42,760 nucleotides of DNA from Gudongella sp034006985. GTDB lineage: Bacteria; Bacillota; Clostridia; Tissierellales; Tissierellaceae. Within the stretch, counting starts at the first letter, position 1; each line of letters begins with the position of its first letter. The notes below the pieces were generated by a model. The model searched no databases. It was not told where the DNA came from and saw nothing but the letters and a program-made list of their open reading frames with translations. The stretch spans positions 1 to 42,760 of the forward strand of contig JAVERT010000021.1 in assembly GCA_034006985.1 (NCBI GenBank). The letters are read 5' to 3'. The position numbers and the translations under genes are program-made. Positions 24,656 through 33,549 of this stretch are shown in pieces.

Positions 24656-25628
24656 AAAATTTGATACAAGTAGGTTAAAAACTAAACCACTTAGTGAGCG
24701 TATACATGATGTAGACTTGCTTAAAGTTTTGGTTCCAGTTGATGACTCTCCTGCACCCTTGCAAAACGCTAAAATAGATGCTGTTGCAGAAGCTATGGTA
24801 CAGGCTAAAAAAAACAATGCTGCATCGATGTTGATGTATGGTGGGCATGTTATAAGAACGGGTTGCTCATTATATATGATTGAACTTATGAAAAAAGGAC
24901 TGGTTAACCATTTTGCCACTAATGGTTCTGGAAGTATCCATGATTTTGAATTCTCACTTATTGGACAAAGTTGTGAATCAGTTGCTAAATATGTAAGTGA
25001 AGGTCAGTTTGGACTTTGGCATGAAACAGGGTTAATAAATGATATTTTAAGGGATGGTATTAAAGATGGATTAGGTGCTGGTGAAGCAATAGGAAGGTAT
25101 ATTTGGGAAAATGATTTACCTTATAAACAGTATAGTGTTCTTGGAAATGCTTATCACCTAGGGATTCCATGCACAGTACACATAGGGATTGGTAGTGACA
25201 TTATACATGAGCATAACAATGCCAATGGTGCAGTCTTGGGAGAAGCCTCATATATTGATTTTTTAATATATGCACAAACAATTACTAAGCTGGAAGGTGG
25301 ATTATTTTTGAACTTCGGGTCAGCAGTAACTGGTCCTGAAGTGTATTTAAAAGCACTTGCTATGGCTAGGAATGTTGCTCATCAAGAAGGAAAAAAAATA
25401 ACTCATTTTACAACTGCAGTTTTTGATATTCACGAAATACCGGATGTAGGACATGATTTGACACCGCCTAAATCTGATGTAAGATATTACTTCCGTCCTT
25501 GGAAGACAATACTTGCGCGTACAGTAGCGGATGGCGGCAATAGTTATTATATTCAAGGTCTACACAATCAAACGTTGCCAAGTCTAGCTAAACGTGCAAT
25601 TGATTTAGAAATAAAAACAAGGATGTGA
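24645..25628 (+). CDS. Conserved protein of uncertain fold, possibly deoxyhypusine-synthase-like (327 aa)
   Basis: ATG 24645 follows GAGGAGGTCTTGGG and overlaps the SIS-HAD gene by 11 nt. The sequence is cytoplasmic with ordered alpha/beta character. Notable conserved-looking stretches are MLMYGGHVIRTGCSLYMIEL, NHFATNGSGSIHDFEFSL, VHIGIGSDIIHEHNNANGA and FNFGSAVTGPEVYLKALAMA. The Gly-rich turns suggest nucleotide (NAD) binding, and the His pairs in SIHDFE and DIIHEH suggest a catalytic site. It reminds me of bacterial proteins loosely annotated as deoxyhypusine-synthase-like, but the true synthase motifs are not present. I would not assign a reaction. Its position between a GmhA-like isomerase and an HldA-like kinase implies a sugar phosphate or sugar substrate. 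Confidence 0.6.
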   Translation: MTFKKFDTSRLKTKPLSERIHDVDLLKVLVPVDDSPAPLQNAKIDAVAEAMVQAKKNNAASMLMYGGHVIRTGCSLYMIELMKKGLVNHFATNGSGSIHDFEFSLIGQSCESVAKYVSEGQFGLWHETGLINDILRDGIKDGLGAGEAIGRYIWENDLPYKQYSVLGNAYHLGIPCTVHIGIGSDIIHEHNNANGAVLGEASYIDFLIYAQTITKLEGGLFLNFGSAVTGPEVYLKALAMARNVAHQEGKKITHFTTAVFDIHEIPDVGHDLTPPKSDVRYYFRPWKTILARTVADGGNSYYIQGLHNQTLPSLAKRAIDLEIKTRM

Positions 25629-25632
25629 TTTT

Positions 25633-26652
25633 TTGAATTTGAATGAAATTGTTCAAATATTAAAGAGGGAAAAACAGCCTGTGATCACTGTCTTTGGAGA
25701 TTTTTGCTTAGATAAGTATTTATATGTAGATCCTAAAAAGGATGAGTTATCTCTAGAAACTGGCTTAACAGCATACCAGATTACACATAAAAAAAATCAT
25801 GCGGGTGCTGGAGGTACTATAACTAATAATTTATTAGCGCTTGGAGCAAAAGTATATACTATTGGAATTGTTGGAAATGATGGTGAGGGTTTTGAACTGT
25901 TGAAATGTTTAAAAAAAGAAGGGGCAGATGTTTCTTTAATGGTTCATACTGATGAAAGAAATACAGCAACTTATATTAAACCAATGCGAGTTGTAAAAGA
26001 CCAGGTAACAGAGATGAATCGTTTTGACATCAAGAATTTTACAGCTACACCAATGAATATACAAAAGCACTTGCTAGAAAATTTAGAAAAAGTGCTCCAT
26101 ATTAGCGATGCTATAATTATCTCTGATCAATATATTGAAAAAGATTGTGCTGCTATAACTGAGTATGTACAAAAAAATCTTTCAGAGCTTGCGGGTAAAT
26201 ATAAAGACATAATATGGTATGTTGATTCTCGTAGTGATATATACAAATTTAAGAATATGATTTTGAAATGTAATCATAAAGAAATAGCGCAAGTATTTAA
26301 GGTAGATGATAAAACAGTAAATACGGATGTTGCATTAGGCTACTCCAAGAAATTATACGAAAAGAACGGGGAACCAATTTATGTCACCTTAGGAGAGTTT
26401 GGATCAGTCGTTTATGATGGTCTACATTCTTACAAAATACCAGCTTTTAAAATTACTGGAGAAATTGATGTTGTTGGAGCCGGAGATGCTTTTAATGCAG
26501 GCATTATCTTTGCAATGACTAAGGGTGCAGATTATCAGCAAGCTGCATTAGTTGGGAATGCAGCATCATCAATTGTTATAAAAAAAATTGGACAAACAGG
26601 TACTGCAAACTTAGATGAAGTAATTTATCTATTAGGTGAAGGAAGCAAATAA
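25633..26652 (+). CDS. PfkB-family sugar kinase, HldA/RfaE-like
   Basis: A 339-residue ribokinase-family kinase. The TTG start at 25633 follows AAGGATGTGA. The N-terminal part has TVFGDFCLDKYLYVDP (~16-31) and the glycine motif HAGAGGTITNNLLALGA (~56-72). Next come GIVGNDGEGFELLKCLKKEG and ERNTATYIKPMRVV. The C-terminal anion hole and catalytic Asp are in DVVGAGDAFNAG (~279-290). The order and substrate-side motifs resemble the kinase half of HldE (heptose 7-phosphate kinase), but there is no nucleotidylyltransferase half. Together with the GmhA-like upstream gene this hints at a heptose or related sugar phosphate. The substrate is not proved. Confidence 0.8.
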   Translation: MNLNEIVQILKREKQPVITVFGDFCLDKYLYVDPKKDELSLETGLTAYQITHKKNHAGAGGTITNNLLALGAKVYTIGIVGNDGEGFELLKCLKKEGADVSLMVHTDERNTATYIKPMRVVKDQVTEMNRFDIKNFTATPMNIQKHLLENLEKVLHISDAIIISDQYIEKDCAAITEYVQKNLSELAGKYKDIIWYVDSRSDIYKFKNMILKCNHKEIAQVFKVDDKTVNTDVALGYSKKLYEKNGEPIYVTLGEFGSVVYDGLHSYKIPAFKITGEIDVVGAGDAFNAGIIFAMTKGADYQQAALVGNAASSIVIKKIGQTGTANLDEVIYLLGEGSK

Positions 26653-26703
26653 TTATATTATATACAACCAATGTAAATACAATCTTTAGGAAGGGGTCAG
26701 TAT

Positions 26704-27678
26704 ATGAAAGTAGATGCTTTATTTGTAGTGGAACCAAATAAGATTGAAATACTGCCGGTAGAACTTTCTCATCCTAAATATAATGAATTACAAGTGCAGA
26801 CAAAAGCAGTGGGGATTTGCGCTTGGGATTCTTATCTTTATAGAGGAATGGATGCACCAGAACCTTGCCCTTATAGAATTGGGCACGAAGGTGTTGGTGT
26901 AGTTATAGATAAAGGTGACGAAGTTAAGGGCTTTGAAATAGGTGACAAGATTTTTGTAGGCACAGGCGGAGATGAGATGATGGCGACTCATTTTAATGTT
27001 GAGTATGACTGTGTTGCAAAATTACCTAAAAATGAAACTGATTATGTGAAGTGGGTTGGTGAACCCACCGTATGCGTTGTGAATATATTGAACAAAACAA
27101 ATGTCCAGCCAGGAGATAGTGTTGCATTAATTGGGGCTGGATATATGGGGCTATTGACACTACAGGCCCTTATGAGAGGATCACAAGCTGGCAAAGTAAC
27201 TGTGTTTGATATTAATGACCATGCTCTATCTATAGCAAAGGAATACACCGACAATTGCTATAATATAAACTCAGATGAGGGGCAAAACCAAATTGATAAG
27301 ATTAAGTCTGAAGGTGGGGTTAACATTGTTATAGAATTTGCTGGTAATCAGCAAGCTTTAGATTTGGCAACTAGTCTTACTGCAAATGCTCAGGGGAAAT
27401 TAGTTATAGGTTCGTGGCATCGTGGATTACGAACATATGATGGTACTAGATGGCACACGACAGGTTTAGAAGTATTAAATATTGCTCCAAAGAGTAACTT
27501 ACACTTTCGAGAGTTAACTCAAGGAACTGCTAATCTTATAGAAAAAGGTGTATACGATACAAAACGGCTTGTTACTCATACCGCAAAATTTGGTGACATG
27601 GAAGGAATGAATTCAATCTTTGAGAAATCCATTAAAAAGACAGATGGCTATATCAAAGGTGTTATCATATTTGATTAA
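26704..27678 (+). CDS. Zinc-dependent medium-chain dehydrogenase (MDR)
   Basis: A 324-residue MDR oxidoreductase. The catalytic zinc ligands are in GICAWD (Cys 39) and GHEGVG (His 61, Glu 62), with Glu 120 in WVGEPT. The Rossmann motif is ALIGAGYMGLL (~141-151), and an acidic residue at the end of the next strand (FDIND) suggests NAD over NADP. The four-Cys structural zinc loop of classical alcohol dehydrogenases is missing, as in several sugar and polyol dehydrogenases. ATG 26704 follows AGGAAGGGG. In this operon it probably oxidises a sugar alcohol or sugar. Confidence 0.82.
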   Translation: MKVDALFVVEPNKIEILPVELSHPKYNELQVQTKAVGICAWDSYLYRGMDAPEPCPYRIGHEGVGVVIDKGDEVKGFEIGDKIFVGTGGDEMMATHFNVEYDCVAKLPKNETDYVKWVGEPTVCVVNILNKTNVQPGDSVALIGAGYMGLLTLQALMRGSQAGKVTVFDINDHALSIAKEYTDNCYNINSDEGQNQIDKIKSEGGVNIVIEFAGNQQALDLATSLTANAQGKLVIGSWHRGLRTYDGTRWHTTGLEVLNIAPKSNLHFRELTQGTANLIEKGVYDTKRLVTHTAKFGDMEGMNSIFEKSIKKTDGYIKGVIIFD

Positions 27679-27755
27679 AATCAGAGATACACGAACAGCT
27701 AATTTGGATAGTACGGCATAGCCGATTATCATAAAAATTTAAAGGGGGACTTAAA

Positions 27756-28841
27756 GTGAAAAAGTTTTTAGCAATATTTTTAGCAGTAGTTATGGTTATG
27801 ACATTGGGTGCTTGTTCTACAACAACTGCGCCTGAGGAACCTGAGGCACCTGCAGAAGGTGAAATGGATGGGGACATGTCTTATAAAATTGGTGTAGTTA
27901 TTCCTTCAGGTGACCATGGATTTACAGGTGAGAGTGTAGCCCATGCAAAAATGGAAGCAGACGCTCTTATGGAGCAATATGATGGTCTTGAGATAGTTGT
28001 TAAGGATGGATTAGAGGCTTCGGATCAAATCACTTCTATTGAAAACTTATTAGCTGGTAATGATATTGACCTTATTATGTTATGGCCAATGGAAGGTGAA
28101 GCGCTTAGAAGTGCTGCACAAAGTATTTTGGATGCAGGCGTTGAATTAGTTATTTATGACAGATTAATCGATGATTTTGATGGCTTGGTAGGAGAAATTA
28201 TGGGAGATAACTATGGTATTGCTCAAATGATGGGTGAATATCTTAATGAATATTTCAAAGATGCAAGTGATGTTCAATATCTTAGATTTGTAGGGGATAG
28301 TTCAACTGTTACGGGACAACGTAGTGATGGTATGGATGAAGTTATTGATCCTAAATTCGAGCAAGTTGCAAACACAATCGTTACTAATTGGTCAACTGAA
28401 AAAGCACAAACAGAGATGGAAAACTGGTTAAATGCTAAAACTGTAGCAGAAATAGAAGATCTTGATCTTATTGTTACTCACGATGATGAGATTGTTGATG
28501 GTCTAATGAATGCTCTAGAGGCATATTCTGGAGAAGCAAAGATTAACATTCAATTAATAACTTCTGTTGGTGGACGTGAAGGTACAATGGCTAAATTTGA
28601 AGAAACTGACACTGGAATTAAATTTGCAACATTCTATTTTGCTCCAGCTTTTATACGTGAGGCATTGAGATTATCTGTAACACATCTTTATGATGAGCCA
28701 TATGACGGTGCTGTTCTTAAAGACGGACAATACTTGATTCCATCTTTCTCAATTAGTAATGCTGGTGGAGCAGATTATGACTTTGACGAATATAGAGCAA
28801 GTGATATTTACGCAGAAAGATACTCTATTGGTAATTTCTAA
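27756..28841 (+). CDS. CUT2-type sugar ABC transporter, substrate-binding lipoprotein
   Basis: A 361-residue lipoprotein. GTG 27756 follows AAAGGGGGACTTAAA. The signal ends in the lipobox TLGAC (Cys 20), followed by a Pro/Glu-rich linker. The mature domain fits the periplasmic-binding-protein type 1 family (ribose/galactose type): YKIGVVIPSGDHGFTGESVA, DLIMLWPMEGEALRSAAQSI, GVELVIYDRLI, DNYGIAQMMGEYL and IVTHDDEIVDGLM. It presents a sugar to the permease/ATPase encoded just downstream. A hairpin terminator at 28875 follows, which would make this gene the most highly expressed of the transport set. Confidence 0.85.
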   Translation: MKKFLAIFLAVVMVMTLGACSTTTAPEEPEAPAEGEMDGDMSYKIGVVIPSGDHGFTGESVAHAKMEADALMEQYDGLEIVVKDGLEASDQITSIENLLAGNDIDLIMLWPMEGEALRSAAQSILDAGVELVIYDRLIDDFDGLVGEIMGDNYGIAQMMGEYLNEYFKDASDVQYLRFVGDSSTVTGQRSDGMDEVIDPKFEQVANTIVTNWSTEKAQTEMENWLNAKTVAEIEDLDLIVTHDDEIVDGLMNALEAYSGEAKINIQLITSVGGREGTMAKFEETDTGIKFATFYFAPAFIREALRLSVTHLYDEPYDGAVLKDGQYLIPSFSISNAGGADYDFDEYRASDIYAERYSIGNF

Positions 28842-28874
28842 TATGATTTGCTAAGAATAATTATATAGTTGATG

Positions 28875-28905
28875 AACCGACCGCATCATCGGTCGGTTTA
28901 TTAAA
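28875..28905 (+). terminator. Intra-operon terminator after the binding-protein gene
   Basis: The perfect 9-bp arms AACCGACCG (28875-28883) and CGGTCGGTT (28890-28898) with a 6-nt loop are followed by TTATT, a weak T-tract. Its position between the binding protein and the ATPase suggests partial termination or mRNA 3'-end protection that raises binding protein above transporter. Confidence 0.7.
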
Positions 28906-28950
28906 TATTCACAATACTTTTACAGATTGTTACAGGAAAGGAGTGAGTAT

Positions 28951-30453
28951 ATGCTTGTAGAAATGAAAGGAATTACAAAAGAGTTTGGTCCTGTTCGTGC
29001 TTTAGATAATGTTGATTTTAAAATAGATACTGGAGAAATTGTCGGCTTAGTTGGAGAAAATGGTGCAGGCAAGACTACGCTTATGAATATTTTAACAGGA
29101 ACTTATACCGCTACTAACGGGGATGTTTTTATTGATGGGAAAAAAGTACAAATAAGTAATATAAGGGTAGCCAATCAATACGGAATTCGGTTTATACGTC
29201 AGGAACTTAACTTATGTAATGACCTAAGAGTTTTTGAAAATATGTTTCTTGCGGATGAGATAAAAAATAAGTATGGTTTATTAAATAAAAAAGAAATGAT
29301 AAAACAAAGCGAAATGGTGTTTAAGCGAATGAATGTGAGGATAGATCCTGAATCAATAATGAGAGATCTTCAAGCAGCTGAAAAACAATTGGTTGAAATA
29401 GCCAAAGCCTTACTGTTTAAATGCGAATTAATAATAATGGATGAACCTACCACAGCTCTATCTACCCATGAAATTGAAGACCTGTTTAAAATAATGCGTC
29501 TTTTAGTAGAGGAAGGTGTAAGTTTTATATATATTTCTCACAAAATGCCAGAGTTATTTGATATATGTGAAAAGTATTATGTTCTTCGAGATGGTAAATT
29601 AGTCTCACAAGGCGAGTTTGAGGATATTGATGAAAATGACATTACAGAGATGATGATTGGTCGATATCTTCTAGATGAAAAGTTCTCACAGCACACTAAT
29701 AGTTCAAGAGAAGAAGTAGCTATTTCAGTAAAAAACCTATCGGGCAGAGGGTTTCATAATATTAGTTTCGATGTTCAGAAAGGCGAAGTTATAGCTATCA
29801 CAGGACTACAAGGCAGTGGACGTGATGAAATTGCTGATGCGTTATTTGGCGAAGAAGCATTTAGTGGTCAATTGATTGTTGGTGGGAAGCAGATAAAACC
29901 TGGTTCAAATATACGTAAATTTATGAAAAGAGGAATTGGACTTGTTCCACGTATGCGTAAAGAACGTGGGATACACAATGACTTGTCAATATATGACAAT
30001 ATAAACATGGCTTATCTTAATACAAAATTTAAAAATATACTAATATCCAATAAAAAAGTTCATTCAAGATATATTAATCATAAGGAAGCTCTAGATATTA
30101 GAGCAGGTAGTCCAAGAAATCCAATTACTTCTTTGTCTGGGGGGAATCAACAGAAAGTTATTTTAGGAAAGTGGTTGGAAACGGATGCAGATATTCTTCT
30201 ATTTGATAATCCTACGCAAGGAATAGATGTTGGAACTAAATTTGAAATTTATCACTTAATTGCTGATCTTGCGGTAGAAGGAAAAGCGATTATCGTTTTT
30301 AGTCCCGAGTTTCCAGAAATATATAAAGTAGCAGATAGATGTATTGTACTATATAAAGGTACAATAAATGCTGTGCTTGGTAGAGAAGAACTGACAGAGA
30401 AAAATATAATGTACTATTCTACTGGCGCAAATTTGGAGGTGGAAAATGCTTAA
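28951..30453 (+). CDS. CUT2-type sugar ABC transporter, double ATPase subunit
   Basis: A 500-residue ATPase with two ABC domains, as in RbsA/MglA/XylG. ATG 28951 follows GGAAAGGAGTGAGTAT; an upstream in-frame ATG at 28927 has no ribosome site. Domain 1 has an intact Walker A (GENGAGKTT, ~35-43), LQAAEKQLVEIAKALL in place of the signature and Walker B LIIMDEPTTAL. Domain 2 has the usual degenerate Walker A (GLQGSGRDE), a perfect signature LSGGNQQKVILGKWL and Walker B ILLFDNPTQGID. The permease gene overlaps by 8 nt. Confidence 0.9.
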   Translation: MLVEMKGITKEFGPVRALDNVDFKIDTGEIVGLVGENGAGKTTLMNILTGTYTATNGDVFIDGKKVQISNIRVANQYGIRFIRQELNLCNDLRVFENMFLADEIKNKYGLLNKKEMIKQSEMVFKRMNVRIDPESIMRDLQAAEKQLVEIAKALLFKCELIIMDEPTTALSTHEIEDLFKIMRLLVEEGVSFIYISHKMPELFDICEKYYVLRDGKLVSQGEFEDIDENDITEMMIGRYLLDEKFSQHTNSSREEVAISVKNLSGRGFHNISFDVQKGEVIAITGLQGSGRDEIADALFGEEAFSGQLIVGGKQIKPGSNIRKFMKRGIGLVPRMRKERGIHNDLSIYDNINMAYLNTKFKNILISNKKVHSRYINHKEALDIRAGSPRNPITSLSGGNQQKVILGKWLETDADILLFDNPTQGIDVGTKFEIYHLIADLAVEGKAIIVFSPEFPEIYKVADRCIVLYKGTINAVLGREELTEKNIMYYSTGANLEVENA

Positions 30454-31453
30454 CATCAAGGGCGAAAAATATAAAGACATTACCGCGAAATTTATATTTA
30501 AAAAATTAATTACAGAATATAGCTTTATTTTATCATTTGTTTTATTAATTGTAATTGCAGGTATTGTAAATAAAAATTTTTTCACATGGACAAATATTTC
30601 TAATATATTTATACAAAGTTCCATGATTGGACTTATTGCAATGGGTATGAGCATGGTAATATCTGCTGGAGAAATTGATATTTCAGTAGGGTCTCAGGTT
30701 GCCTTAATCGGAGGATTTGGGATATTGGTTTTAAATTTAACCGGAAGTGCATTACTAATGATACTTTTTTGTGCTGTTTTCGGATTGTTTGTTGGTACAA
30801 TAAATGGGTTGTTGATTACCAAAGGTGGGATGCCATCTATGATAGCAACAATGGCTATGATGGGAGCTGCTCGATCGATAATAAACCATTTTGGATCAGG
30901 AGGACCATTTACAGTATCAAAAGAATTGTTTGGGTCCTTTAGGCTTTTGGCAGTTGGAGGGGTACCACTCTGGGGAAATGTAAAAATTCCTTACCTTATG
31001 ATTATTTTTGTAATAGTTGCCATAATATTTGATATTATAATGAAACAAACAAAGCTAGGCAAACATATATATGCAGTTGGTAGTAATGAAACATCAGCGA
31101 GATTATCAGGTGTAAATGTAGATTTAATTAAAATCTTGGTATTTGCAATTACTGGACTAATGTGTGGACTAGCAGCAGTTATATATGCTTCTAGATTGAC
31201 GGCAGTTGCAGCTGCGAGTGCTGCGGTGGGATATGAAATGGAAACAATAGCTGCCGTAGCAATTGGTGGTACTGCAATGAGTGGTGGTCGAGGGAAAATA
31301 CTTGGTACTTTTATGGGAGTATTAATGTTTAAAATGATAAGCAATATCTTAACCGCAGCGGATGTTTCCACATTCCTTAATGGTGCAATAAGTGGAGCGA
31401 TTATTGTTATTGCCGTGTTAATGCAGAACTATCAAAATAGAAAGAAAATTTAA
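30446..31453 (+). CDS. CUT2-type sugar ABC transporter permease (RbsC-like)
   Basis: A 335-residue membrane protein of the BPD_transp_2 family, with about eight to ten hydrophobic helices. Diagnostic stretches are MGLIAMGMSMVISAGEIDISVGS (read as IAMGMSMVISAGEIDISVGS), GTINGLLITKGGMPSMIATM, the coupling-loop region IYAVGSNETSARLSGVNVD and AVAIGGTAMSGGRGKILGTF. It forms the channel of the importer with the binding lipoprotein and the double ATPase. Overlap of 8 nt with the ATPase gene indicates coupling. Confidence 0.9.
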   Translation: MLNIKGEKYKDITAKFIFKKLITEYSFILSFVLLIVIAGIVNKNFFTWTNISNIFIQSSMIGLIAMGMSMVISAGEIDISVGSQVALIGGFGILVLNLTGSALLMILFCAVFGLFVGTINGLLITKGGMPSMIATMAMMGAARSIINHFGSGGPFTVSKELFGSFRLLAVGGVPLWGNVKIPYLMIIFVIVAIIFDIIMKQTKLGKHIYAVGSNETSARLSGVNVDLIKILVFAITGLMCGLAAVIYASRLTAVAAASAAVGYEMETIAAVAIGGTAMSGGRGKILGTFMGVLMFKMISNILTAADVSTFLNGAISGAIIVIAVLMQNYQNRKKI

Positions 31454-31492
31454 TTAGCTTGTTAATATTTATTGTGAAAGGATGTGTTACTC

Positions 31493-32533
31493 GTGTTAAA
31501 GATAGGAATTATTGGTTGTGGGAAAATAGCTAGGGTACGTCATATTCCTGAGTATATAGAGAATCCAAATGTTGAATTAAGAGCATTCTACAATAGGACT
31601 TTTGATGTTGCTCAGTCATATGAAAAAACGACTGGTGGAAAGGCCTATGCTTCTATAGAAGAGCTATTAGCTTCGGATGTGGATGCAGTAAGCGTATTAG
31701 TTCCTAACAGAGATCATGCTGCTGTTACTATTCAGGCACTAAAAGCTGGGAAACATGTCTTATGTGAGAAACCTATGGCTACAACGCTTGAAGATTCGTT
31801 AGCGATGGTTGAAACTGCTAGAGAAACTGGGAAGGTTCTTATGATTGGGCAAAACCAAAGATTGGCAAAGTCTCACGTTAAGGCTAGAGAGATTATACAG
31901 AGTGGAGAATTAGGGGAAGTAATAGCTTTTGAAACCCATTTCGCTCACCCGGGACCTGAAGGTTGGACTGGAAAGAAGGATTCTTGGTTTTATGATAAGA
32001 AAGTAGCATCTTTTGGGGTTATGGCGGATCTTGGAGTTCATAAAACAGATGTTATCCGATATATTACAGGACAAAAAATAGTTAAAACTTTTGCAGAACT
32101 AAAAACTCTAAACAAGAAACATCCTGATGGAACTCCTATTTCAGTGGATGATAATGCATTTGCAATTTACACTTTAGAAAATGGTGCTGTTGGTACTATG
32201 CATGTGAGTTGGACTAATTATGGAGAAGAAAACAATTCAACAATAATTTATTTGGAAAAGGGTAAAATTAGGTGTTATGATGACGATAAATATTCACTTA
32301 TAGTAGAGAATTCAGATGGTACTTCAATTAACTATCTTTTAGATATGCTGACTTCTAATAAGGAACAGACAACAGGTGGTCGAACATCCACTGGTGTTGT
32401 TGATGAATTCGTCAACAGAATATTAACTGGAACACCTTCTTTATTAGAAGGCGAGAGTATTATTGATTCTATGAAAGTAATATTTGCAAATGAAATATCT
32501 GCTAAGGATTCTTCAATTGTTGAAATTAAATAG
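31493..32533 (+). CDS. Gfo/Idh/MocA-family oxidoreductase
   Basis: A ~346-residue NAD(P)-dependent sugar oxidoreductase. GTG 31493 lies 11 nt after AAAGG; the GTG at 31484 is too close to that site. The N-terminal Rossmann fold has IGIIGCGKIARVRHIPEY, then the family hallmark HVLCEKPMATTLEDS (Lys in EKP is catalytic or structural). The C-terminal domain has FGVMADLGVHKTDVIRYI, the conserved Asp/His pair near the substrate. Such enzymes oxidise or reduce a sugar or inositol carbon. It may act in series with the MDR enzyme and the TIM-barrel isomerase that follows after 14 nt. Confidence 0.87.
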   Translation: MLKIGIIGCGKIARVRHIPEYIENPNVELRAFYNRTFDVAQSYEKTTGGKAYASIEELLASDVDAVSVLVPNRDHAAVTIQALKAGKHVLCEKPMATTLEDSLAMVETARETGKVLMIGQNQRLAKSHVKAREIIQSGELGEVIAFETHFAHPGPEGWTGKKDSWFYDKKVASFGVMADLGVHKTDVIRYITGQKIVKTFAELKTLNKKHPDGTPISVDDNAFAIYTLENGAVGTMHVSWTNYGEENNSTIIYLEKGKIRCYDDDKYSLIVENSDGTSINYLLDMLTSNKEQTTGGRTSTGVVDEFVNRILTGTPSLLEGESIIDSMKVIFANEISAKDSSIVEIK

Positions 32534-32547
32534 AAAGGGTGGTATTT

Positions 32548-33549
32548 ATGAAACGTCCTATAACACTTACTAGCGGTCAATTTGGGGATTTGTCATTTGA
32601 GGATCTTTGCAAACAATTATCAGAGATAGGATATGAAGGTGTAGAAGTAGCCTGTCATGCTCATGTGGATGTTCATAAGATTGTTAATGATGATAATTAT
32701 TTAGAGTGGTTTAAGTCTATATTGAATAAATATGATTTAAAAATTTGGGCATTAGGAGCTCATTTGATTGGGCAGTGTGTTGGTGATAATTGGGATAGTC
32801 GTTTAAATAATTTTGCGCCTCCATCCTTAAAGGATAAGCCAGAAGAAATTCGTTTGTGGGCCATTGAGGAAATGAAAGTGGTTGCTCAAGCAGCTAGAAG
32901 ATTAGATGTAAATATTGTAACCGGGTTTCTAGGTTCGCCAATTTGGGCATATTGGTATTCATTTCCACAAACACCTGAGGATATGATAGAGGAAGGTTTC
33001 TTAAAGATAAAAGAGCTATGGACTCCAATATTCGATGTTTTTGATGAATATGATATAAAATTTGCATTTGAAGTGCATCCTTCAGAGATTGCATTTGATT
33101 ACTATACATCAAAAAGACTTTTAGAAGTATTTGATTTCAGACCAACATTTGGGTTTAATTTTGACCCATCTCATTTGGTATGGCAAGGAATAAATCCAAA
33201 CATCTTTATTAGAGATTTTGCTGACCGTATTTATCATGTTCATATGAAGGATGCTAAAATAAATTTAGATGGACGTTCTGGGATTTTAGGCAGCCATATT
33301 GAATTTGGAGATACACGTCGGGGTTGGAATTTTGTTTCACTTGGACATGGGAATGTAGATTTTGATGGCATTATTCGAGAATTAAATCAAATTGGATATA
33401 TGGGTCCTCTTTCGGTAGAGTGGGAAGACAGTGGGATGGAACGAATCTTTGGAATCACTGAAGCATATGAGTTTACAAAAAAAATAAATTTTGCACCGTC
33501 TCAGATTAGTTTTGATTCAGCCCTTAAGGGAAAAGAAGATGAGAAGTAA
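32548..33549 (+). CDS. TIM-barrel sugar phosphate isomerase/epimerase family protein
   Basis: A 333-residue protein of the AP endonuclease 2-like (xylose isomerase-like) family. ATG 32548 follows GAAAGGGTGG; a GTG at 32539 lies within that site and is less likely. Metal ligands expected of the fold are visible: Glu in FAFEVHPSE, Asp and His in FNFDPSHLVWQG, His in IYHVHMKDAKI and Glu in LSVEWEDSG near the C-terminus. Proteins of this type epimerise or isomerise sugars and keto-sugars, for example in inositol and psicose pathways. It very likely works on a product of the preceding Gfo/Idh/MocA enzyme. Confidence 0.83.
   Translation: MKRPITLTSGQFGDLSFEDLCKQLSEIGYEGVEVACHAHVDVHKIVNDDNYLEWFKSILNKYDLKIWALGAHLIGQCVGDNWDSRLNNFAPPSLKDKPEEIRLWAIEEMKVVAQAARRLDVNIVTGFLGSPIWAYWYSFPQTPEDMIEEGFLKIKELWTPIFDVFDEYDIKFAFEVHPSEIAFDYYTSKRLLEVFDFRPTFGFNFDPSHLVWQGINPNIFIRDFADRIYHVHMKDAKINLDGRSGILGSHIEFGDTRRGWNFVSLGHGNVDFDGIIRELNQIGYMGPLSVEWEDSGMERIFGITEAYEFTKKINFAPSQISFDSALKGKEDEK

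Noticed and set aside
30991..31371. 126-codon minus-strand ORF inside the permease gene
   Set aside because: It is the antisense shadow of a conserved hydrophobic permease, with no ribosome site or family features.
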